NCBI GenBank assembly: GCA_900549245.1
Contig: URNQ01000091.1
Span: 1 to 7,103 of the forward strand
Length of the DNA stretch: 7,103 nucleotides
DNA from: an uncultured Collinsella sp.
Lineage (GTDB): Bacteria > Actinomycetota > Coriobacteriia > Coriobacteriales > Coriobacteriaceae
Reading direction: 5' to 3'
Shown here: piece after piece, positions 1 to 4,336 of the stretch
Position numbering within the stretch: the stretch's first letter is position 1
Layout: the number at the start of each line of letters is the position of its first letter
The notes under the pieces: generated by a model
Database searches by the model: none
What the model saw: the letters and a program-made list of their open reading frames with translations, nothing else
What the model was told of the DNA's origin: nothing
Translations under genes and position numbers: made by a program

Positions 1-337
1 TCACCGAGCGCACTGCGGCGATGGCGGCCTCGACGGAGCTCGTGTCGAAGAAGTTCCTGTCCGAGTCGTAGTTGGTGGGCGTGGCGATGACGGCGTAGTC
101 GGCGCCCGTGTAGGCCTCCGCCACGTCGACGGTGGCGCGCAGGTCGAGCTGCCGCTCCCCCGCCTTTGCCTCCGCCAGGAAGCGCTCGATCTCGTCGTCC
201 TGGATGGGCGATACGTAGCTGTTGATCTTCTCGACCTTCTCGGGCACGATGTCCAGCGCGTGGACCTCGTTGTGCTGCGAGAGCAGGACGGCGAGGGACA
301 GGCCGACGTAGCCGGTGCCGGCGACGGCAATCTTCAT
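1..337 (-). CDS. ugd: UDP-glucose 6-dehydrogenase, N-terminal part (runs off window)
   Basis: Oxidises UDP-glucose to UDP-glucuronate with two NAD+, supplying an acidic sugar donor for exopolysaccharide or capsule synthesis in the cytoplasm. The 112 visible residues start MKIAVAGTGYVGLS, a Rossmann NAD-binding motif (G7-T-G-Y-V-G12), with the acidic residue D29 at the end of the second strand (HALDI). They continue with SPIQDDEI (about 43-50), IATPTNYD (about 84-91) and FFDTSSVEAAI, all typical of the short bacterial Ugd type similar to the E. coli enzyme. The ATG at 337 was chosen because it gives the complete Rossmann start and has a GGAGAAG ribosome site four bases upstream. The C-terminal two thirds, with the catalytic Cys, lie outside the window. 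It sits 38 bp after the sugar transferase on the same strand, so it is probably co-transcribed with it. The family call is very secure. Confidence 0.95.
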   Translation of the reverse strand, partial: MKIAVAGTGYVGLSLAVLLSQHNEVHALDIVPEKVEKINSYVSPIQDDEIERFLAEAKAGERQLDLRATVDVAEAYTGADYAVIATPTNYDSDRNFFDTSSVEAAIAAVRSV

Positions 338-375
338 TTTCTTCTCCGATTCGAATCGAGCATTAGAGTTAGGCA

Positions 376-1135
376 TTAGTACGCATCGCTTCCGTTGAAG
401 ACCTCAAGAACCGTGAGGAGGACGATCTTGAGGTCCATGACGATTCCGCGCTTGGCTATGTACTCGAGATCACGGCGGACCATGCCGTCGAACCCGGTGG
501 AGTTTCGCTCCGTCACCTGCCAGAGCCCCGTAATCCCTGGCTTCACTGCTAGCCTCTGCAGGTCGTACTCGGTGTACTCAGCGACCTCGTTGGGCAGCGG
601 CGGGCGCGGGCCTACCACGGACATCTGGCCCAGGAACACGTTCAGGAACTGCGGGAACTCGTCGATGGAGTGTTTGCGGATGAACTTGCCAATCCTGGTG
701 ACGCGCGGGTCCTCCTTCATCTTGAACATGGCGCCGGCGATCTCGTTCTGCTCCTTGAGTTCGGCGAGGCGCTCGTCGGCGTCCCTGTACATGCTGCGGA
801 ACTTCCACATGCGGAAGGTGGTCAGGCTGCCGTCGGGGCGGGCCCACGCGGATCTGGCTGTAGAAGGGGCTCCCCTCGCTCTCCAGGCGGATGAGCGCCG
901 CGAGCACCAAGCTTGGAATCGCGATAATTACAAGCACAACACCGCTGAACACGATGTCGAACGTGCGCTTGACGGCCCTGTAGGCCAGGCGCGAGCGGTC
1001 CCAGTCCATGATTGATTGCATGGCCCTGTAGCGGCCGGCCCCCTCACCCCGGTCCCTGGCCTGAGCAATCAGCGCCGCCCCCGCAGGCGCATCCGTTGCA
1101 TATTTTGTAATATCCGACACGTTCTCTTCCAACAC
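376..1135 (-). pseudogene. Undecaprenyl-phosphate sugar (phosphoglycosyl) transferase, frameshifted
   Basis: Member of the bacterial sugar transferase family (WbaP/WcaJ/ExoY-like), which moves a sugar-1-phosphate from a UDP-sugar to undecaprenyl phosphate to start polysaccharide assembly. It is split over two frames. Residues 1-98 (from GTG 1135) hold a soluble N-terminus, a proline-containing membrane helix at about 60-82 and FYSQIRVG. The rest, from about 841 down to TAA 376-378, holds MWKFRSM, the catalytic Asp-Glu pair in HSIDEFPQF (about 158-159), SVVGPRP (175-178) and the usual C-terminal end GSDAY. Removing one base from the C runs at 835-842 (minus strand) restores a 252-residue protein of normal family length. 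The missing link then reads RVGRPDGSLTTFRMWKFRSM. A true mutation, a sequencing error and +1 slippage at CCC-C are all possible. The start is uncertain: no SD is well spaced, no ATG is available, and TTG 1132 is an alternative. The frame is open back to the loaP stop at 1187-1189. Confidence 0.85.
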
Positions 1136-1186
1136 TTCGTCCCCAGGTCGGGGATCCTCCCTGCTCTTTGTAGCGGCCGCCTGCAG

Positions 1187-1732
1187 CTAGGCGATCGCTT
1201 TTTTTAGGTTGCGCATGACGCGCTGCTCGTTTGAAAGCACGGCGAGGGCAACACGCGTAGTTACGCGTCGGCCGCACAGGTTGAGCTCCAAATAAGCAGT
1301 GCACTTGCGTCTGTTAATGGTTTTGATAAGACCTTCGTGGCCCAGCAGCGGACCTGCCGTAACTACGACCTGGTCGCCGTCTTTTAGGGCCTCGCTCATG
1401 GGAACTACGCGGTCTCCCCTATGCGTAAAGCCGTCAATGAGCTGGGTCTCTTCTTTTGCCAGCGGCACAAACTGACCGTCCTGGGATAGCACCCGGGCAA
1501 AGTCGTCCATGCGTAGCAGATACTGTTGCACGGTGCGGGGATCTGCCGTATCGCAGATGAGATATCCGGGAAAGAGCGGCTTGGTCGTGTTGACCCATTC
1601 GCCGTGTACCTTAATCTCGGTTTTATATTGGGGATAAAAGAGCTCTTGCATGGCACCAGTCGGCACCATACGCTCGATGCGCTCGCGCATAACGTCTTCG
1701 CGACCGTTAATGACCTGGATCACATACCACAC
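1187..1732 (-). CDS. loaP: NusG-paralogue transcription antiterminator, LoaP type
   Basis: Specialised NusG paralogue that binds elongating RNA polymerase and lets it read through terminators inside a long biosynthetic operon. Residues 1-90 form an NGN domain: WYVIQVINGRED at the N-terminus, LFYPQYKTEI (31-40) and LFPGYLI (53-59, the NusG hallmark PGY). Residues 117-166 form a KOW domain: KDGDQVVVTAGPLLGHEGLI, then LELNLCGRRVTTRVAL. The length of 181 residues is normal for LoaP/UpxY/RfaH-like proteins. GTG 1732 was chosen because it places W2 at the family's usual position and lies 5-9 bases after AAGGGGGTGG. GTG 1741 or 1738 would add two or three residues but sit on top of that ribosome site. 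It is the first gene of the operon, followed 51 bp later by a sugar transferase and ugd, a classic setting for such regulators. LoaP rather than UpxY or RfaH is an inference from the actinobacterial context. Confidence 0.9.
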   Translation of the reverse strand: MWYVIQVINGREDVMRERIERMVPTGAMQELFYPQYKTEIKVHGEWVNTTKPLFPGYLICDTADPRTVQQYLLRMDDFARVLSQDGQFVPLAKEETQLIDGFTHRGDRVVPMSEALKDGDQVVVTAGPLLGHEGLIKTINRRKCTAYLELNLCGRRVTTRVALAVLSNEQRVMRNLKKAIA

Positions 1733-1889
1733 GAGCACCACCCCCTTGCTGTCTTACGTGTGGCTCACGGGGTTTGGGTATGGCTTCGCCAGGGCGCTTG
1801 TGCGCGAAGGCGCTCCATATTCAAACCCTGAGCCCAGTTAGACAAGCACGTGGCTCTGCCCCACCGTGAACGGTATGTATAAATGCAGC

Positions 1890-1934
1890 GCTGAGGTCAC
1901 AGACACGTATCGCAAGAATGCCTGCAACCTCAGC
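1890..1934 (-). promoter_or_regulatory. Leader RNA hairpin 2 upstream of loaP, 15-bp stem
   Basis: On the minus strand, GCTGAGGTTGCAGGC (1934-1920) pairs with GTCTGTGACCTCAGC (1904-1890) over 15 consecutive base pairs. Three are G-U wobbles and the outer eight are perfect Watson-Crick pairs. They enclose a 15-nt loop. No U-run follows. LoaP proteins are reported to need an RNA hairpin in the operon leader for antitermination, so this is a candidate recognition element. That role is an inference. Confidence 0.6.
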
Positions 1935-1938
1935 TGAC

Positions 1939-1982
1939 TGCGTGCGAGCCGGTCAAGCGATTTCAAAACTGGACCGCACGCA
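1939..1982 (-). promoter_or_regulatory. Leader RNA hairpin 1 upstream of loaP
   Basis: On the minus strand, TGCGTGCG (1982-1975) pairs exactly with CGCACGCA (1946-1939). Inside it, GGTC can pair with GACC across a small asymmetric loop, so the whole unit folds into a 44-nt stem-loop. No U-run follows, so it is unlikely to be a terminator. Only four bases separate it from hairpin 2. Confidence 0.55.
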
Positions 1983-2040
1983 AACAGCTGAAGGACTGCC
2001 GTAGTTTGCCGTAACAACTTATTACACCTTCTAATGCGAA

Positions 2041-2070
2041 CTTATAAATAGCCGCAAAAACAAGTGAAAA
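2041..2070 (-). promoter_or_regulatory. Candidate promoter for the loaP operon
   Basis: On the minus strand, TTTTCA (2070-2065) and TATAAG (2046-2041) are separated by 18 bp. The -10 matches the consensus at five of six positions and the -35 at four of six. Transcription would begin near 2034, giving a leader of about 300 nt that includes both strong hairpins. A weaker alternative, TTGCAC at 2428-2423 with a poor -10, lies further upstream. This is inferred from sequence alone. Confidence 0.35.
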
Positions 2071-2477
2071 ACGTGCATGGCAATCGCTGTTGGAGCTCGT
2101 GGTTTTTCTAACACCGCCGTTACGGCCGGATGCTGATCGACCCTGCGCTTTGTGGCTTGCTGAAGCCGTGAGCACAGTTGAACTCATGTAACGTTAGGTA
2201 TCCTAGCACAAGCTGATAGCGAAACTGATTTGGGTTGCGTTGGACAACATATCGTTCATTTGACGTGCTTAAGGGGGTTGTTTTGGGATGTTGTTCACGT
2301 TGGCGCAGGTTATTGTGGTGCTGGAAATAATTGGGAGCGTTCCTGAAGCCCAACTGGAGCAGCGAGCTGCACTGGTAATTGCGTATGGACAACAAACTAT
2401 GTACAGACATGGGAAATAAATTGTGCAACTTTTTGTTGGTGTGGATGTGGGGAAATAGCGCGAGGAATTTTGGCATG

Positions 2478-2508
2478 AAAAAAGGCCTTCGGAATTCCGA
2501 AGGCCTTT
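2478..2508 (-). terminator. Intrinsic terminator downstream of tRNA-Ala
   Basis: A perfect 28-bp palindrome at 2481-2508 (arms AAAGGCCTTCGGAA and its complement) is followed on the minus strand by six T residues (2483-2478). It begins 11 bases after the tRNA CCA end and should end the tRNA transcript, and also any readthrough from the thiamine pyrophosphokinase gene. In the plus direction only three T residues follow, so it would be weak that way. It insulates the tRNA from the loaP operon. Confidence 0.9.
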
Positions 2509-2518
2509 GCATTCACGA

Positions 2519-2594
2519 TGGTGGAGACGAGGGGGATCGAACCCCTGACCTCTTGACTGCCAGTCAAGCGCTCTCCCAGCTGAGCTACGCCCCC
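2519..2594 (-). tRNA. tRNA-Ala, anticodon GGC
   Basis: The 76 bases on the minus strand fold into a full cloverleaf. The acceptor arm GGGGGCG pairs with CGTCTCC and includes the G3-U70 wobble that identifies alanine tRNAs. The D arm is GCTCAGCTGGGAGAGC, the anticodon stem is CTTGA/TCAAG with loop CTGGCAG, and the T arm is AGGGG-TTCGATC-CCCCT. The anticodon GGC lies at 2561-2559 and reads GCC and GCU codons. The discriminator base is A and the terminal CCA is encoded at 2521-2519. A promoter sits immediately upstream and a terminator immediately downstream, so it can be an independent transcription unit. Confidence 0.97.
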
Positions 2595-2607
2595 GTGACG
2601 AGGAGAT

Positions 2608-2636
2608 ACTATAGGGGAAGTTGACTCGACGTGCAA
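2608..2636 (-). promoter_or_regulatory. Promoter of the tRNA-Ala gene
   Basis: On the minus strand TTGCAC (2636-2631) and TATAGT (2613-2608) are separated by exactly 17 bp. This places the transcription start about seven bases before the mature tRNA 5' end. Both hexamers match the housekeeping consensus well. It lies directly after the thiamine pyrophosphokinase stop codon, with no terminator between. Confidence 0.75.
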
Positions 2637-2649
2637 GGACTTTTTTGGG

Positions 2650-3315
2650 TCAGACTCTAAATGTCTCTTGATATAGGTAAGCGATGGCGGTGCCGGTGTG
2701 GACTTGGATCGTGGCTGTTGACCTGACAACGTTAGAGATGCCTGTGTCGGCTAGTAGACCTAACGAAGTGTGATCTAGTTCCCACTCCAAGCCATGTTCG
2801 CTTACCACCGTCCCGGGGGCTATGGCGATGATGGAAAGGGTTTTGCCGGTTGCATTCTCAATAGTCCAGGATTCGCCTCCGTGCAGGATGCGGGCCGTGA
2901 TCTCATCTTCGGCAATCCAGGCTGGAGCGTCATCGTAGCCTGCAAGCAACCCCAGAACGGAAAGCGCCATATCCGGGCGGCCGCCCGTGGCGCAGGTCGC
3001 AACCACTTCGGCACCCGGCCAGCGGCGTCGGACGGAATCGAGCGCCAGCGCCAGATCGGTATAGTCTTTGTAGGGGTCATGACGCTCCACCTCAAATGCT
3101 TCGGTGGCATCGACCAGCGCGCGACCTGCATCGCTCACCGTGTCGGCATCCCCCACATACACGTCGCAGTCCAGTCCCGCGCCCAACAGCGCATCGAGAC
3201 CGCGGTCCACGGCGACAACGTGATCGCACTCCCCTGCTAGCCTACGCAACAGATCCGCACTCGCCACCACGGGCGAGCCGCAGACCACTAATACCTTGCA
3301 AGCCACGGGCCTCAC
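2650..3315 (-). CDS. Thiamine pyrophosphokinase (thiamine diphosphokinase)
   Basis: Transfers pyrophosphate from ATP to thiamine, making the cofactor thiamine diphosphate in the cytoplasm. The 221 residues follow the ThiN/TPK layout: VDRGLDAL (36-43), GDADTVSD (55-62, in place of the usual GDFDSV), PYKDYTDLALAL (81-92, the KDxTD motif) and ATGGRPDMAL (109-118, in place of GGRxDH). The C-terminal beta domain has EHGLEWEL and the SN pair near the substrate end. The Asp residues of the first two motifs are kept, but the usual His of the third is Met. The GTG start at 3315 directly follows the TAG of the upstream HAD gene, with GAGGG as ribosome site, so the two genes are translationally coupled. 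GTG 3306 is a possible alternative start. No TPP riboswitch is visible. The fold assignment is secure, but activity is less certain because of the substitutions. Confidence 0.85.
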   Translation of the reverse strand: MRPVACKVLVVCGSPVVASADLLRRLAGECDHVVAVDRGLDALLGAGLDCDVYVGDADTVSDAGRALVDATEAFEVERHDPYKDYTDLALALDSVRRRWPGAEVVATCATGGRPDMALSVLGLLAGYDDAPAWIAEDEITARILHGGESWTIENATGKTLSIIAIAPGTVVSEHGLEWELDHTSLGLLADTGISNVVRSTATIQVHTGTAIAYLYQETFRV

Positions 3316-4005
3316 CTAGCCCTCAAACGAAAGCACACGGTCAAGGTCCAGCTCTTCATAGCTGTCGATAAAGATGTCGCAGTTGGCACGCACCTCGTCG
3401 CGCTCCATACGGCCGTGCGGGTCATAGATGCCCACGCGCTTAAAGCCGGCGGTGCCAGAGCTCTTAAGGCCAAAGACGGCGTCCTCAAACACCCATGCGC
3501 GGTCAAACTTATGCCCATAGCGCTCCTCCAGACGGCGCAGCGCCAACTCGTATACGTCGGGGAACTGTTTGGAGCGTCCTGCCTCACCCGTCGTGGTAAC
3601 AAACTCCATGTAGGCATCGAGCCCGGCGCCCGCAAGCGCAGACTTAACCAGCTCGGCTGGCGTAGACGTGGCAACGCACATGGCAATGCCCGCCGCCTTC
3701 GCCTGCTCCAAAAATGCCAAGAGCCCCTCGCGCGGTGGCACCTTGGAGTAGCCATCGATCAGGATGTCGCTCAGCTCGCGATACAGCTCCTCGCCATTCG
3801 CTCCAATGCCCCAGGTGTCGTGGTAGGCCTGGCACTCGTCCTCGAGCGACAAATGCTCAAACTGGGCAAAATCGTCGACCGTCACGTCAACTCCGTGGCG
3901 GTGCAATAACTCGGGCTGGGCATAGGCCCAAACGGGGGTGCTATTAACCAGTGTTCCGTCGCAATCGAAAATAAAAGCGATATTGGGAGCAGCGGTCTGG
4001 GACAT
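3316..4005 (-). CDS. HAD-superfamily (subfamily IA) phosphatase or phosphoglucomutase-like hydrolase
   Basis: A cytoplasmic Mg2+-dependent phosphohydrolase or mutase of unknown substrate. The 229 residues contain all HAD motifs: DCDGTLVNS (14-22, nucleophile D14 and acid-base D16), VATSTPAE (111-118, motif II), the motif III lysine in GRSKQFPD (K146) and VFEDAVFGLKSSGTAGF (172-188, with the metal-binding E174-D175). The helical cap at about 20-90 resembles beta-phosphoglucomutase-type phosphatases. ATG 4005 was chosen because AAAGG lies seven bases upstream; an in-frame ATG at 4026 would add seven residues but has no ribosome site. It is head-to-head with glgB across 331 bp and directly coupled to the thiamine pyrophosphokinase gene. 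A role in sugar phosphate or thiamine phosphate metabolism is plausible but not shown. Confidence 0.88.
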   Translation of the reverse strand: MSQTAAPNIAFIFDCDGTLVNSTPVWAYAQPELLHRHGVDVTVDDFAQFEHLSLEDECQAYHDTWGIGANGEELYRELSDILIDGYSKVPPREGLLAFLEQAKAAGIAMCVATSTPAELVKSALAGAGLDAYMEFVTTTGEAGRSKQFPDVYELALRRLEERYGHKFDRAWVFEDAVFGLKSSGTAGFKRVGIYDPHGRMERDEVRANCDIFIDSYEELDLDRVLSFEG

Positions 4006-4027
4006 AAACGAACCTTTCGATGTCAAA

Positions 4028-4115
4028 TGGTAAACATCCTGCTAAAAACGTTTTACCAAACGTCAGACTAACAATCTTGAAACCCTAATTGATAAAACTG
4101 TCAAGAGTTTTACCA
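4028..4115. promoter_or_regulatory. Operator-like repeat cluster and promoter in the HAD-glgB divergent region
   Basis: GTTTTACCA occurs at 4050-4058 and 4107-4115, and its inverse, TGGTAAAC (one A shorter), at 4028-4035. Around the middle copy lie two nested palindromes: AAAACGTTTT (4045-4054), with a central CG as in LacI-family operators, and ACGTTT-TACC-AAACGT (4048-4063). On the minus strand a perfect -35 TTGACA (4104-4099) stands 17 bp from a weak -10 TTCAAG (4081-4076), so the palindromes would overlap the start of the HAD transcript. The arrangement suggests a repressor site. Its identity, and whether it also controls glgB, are unknown. Confidence 0.45.
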
Positions 4116-4336
4116 CGGCAATTCTGCCAGTGGTCTAAACATGGCGCTTACCGATTAAACGCCGCCCTAAAACCACTTTCCTTCATAAAAGTAACGTACA
4201 GGTGTTATCGTAGTTTCTGCCGAAAGTTCCACCGAGCACGCGAGGTGGAACGAATCATAGAACTATCGCCGTCCCTTCGATTCGTGCAGCCTTGGACCTT
4301 TCGCATCTAGTCACCAAGGCAACACGCTGCCGCGTC
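4116..4336 (+). other. 5' region of glgB
   Basis: About 220 bp without a gene. A weak plus-strand promoter can be drawn as TTCATA (4182-4187), 18 bp, then TATCGT (4206-4211) with an extended TG. A perfect 8-bp inverted repeat follows (separate entry), then a second one, ACGAATC (4250-4256) with GATTCGT (4279-4285), which overlaps the first by two bases. These could structure the glgB leader RNA. No obvious intrinsic terminator or known riboswitch is visible. Confidence 0.35.
4226..4251 (+). repeat. Perfect inverted repeat in the glgB leader
   Basis: GTTCCACC (4226-4233) and GGTGGAAC (4244-4251) are exact reverse complements separated by ten bases. The pair lies 86 bp before the glgB start and about 15 bp after the candidate -10, so it may be a protein-binding operator or an RNA hairpin near the 5' end of the message. 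No T-run follows, which argues against a terminator. Confidence 0.5.

Larger units (their letters stand above)
1733..2477 (-). other. Noncoding leader and upstream region of the loaP-polysaccharide operon
   Basis: About 745 bp lie between the tRNA terminator and loaP with no convincing gene. The open frames here lack recognisable protein features, overlap the terminator palindrome or have poor starts. The stretch is visibly richer in A/T than the flanking genes. It holds a candidate promoter near 2041-2070, two strong adjacent hairpins (1939-1982 and 1890-1934), a short inverted repeat ACCGT/ACGGT near 1863-1874 and an imperfect 15/16-bp repeat (2235-2249 and 2379-2394). I see no hairpin followed by a U-run in the minus direction, so no standard intrinsic terminator is evident in the leader itself. 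Confidence 0.6.

Noticed and set aside
395..1015. Open frame of 206 codons on the plus strand across the sugar transferase
   Set aside because: It is antisense to a clearly homologous transferase and its protein shows only arginine/serine-rich composition typical of shadow frames.
1774..1815. Possible terminator hairpin (CTTCGC/GCGAAG) before loaP
   Set aside because: The stem is only six pairs with a long loop, and no T-run follows on the minus strand.
1733..2477. CRISPR array, insertion sequence or riboswitch in the long gap
   Set aside because: No regularly spaced repeats, no transposase frame or terminal inverted repeats, and no recognisable known riboswitch core were seen.
2120..2512. 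Minus-strand open frame of 130 codons in the loaP upstream region
   Set aside because: It begins inside the tRNA terminator palindrome, lacks a recognisable domain and has no ribosome site.
2379..2624. Plus-strand open frame of 81 codons over the terminator and tRNA
   Set aside because: It reads through the terminator palindrome and the complement of tRNA-Ala, so it is a by-product of those elements.
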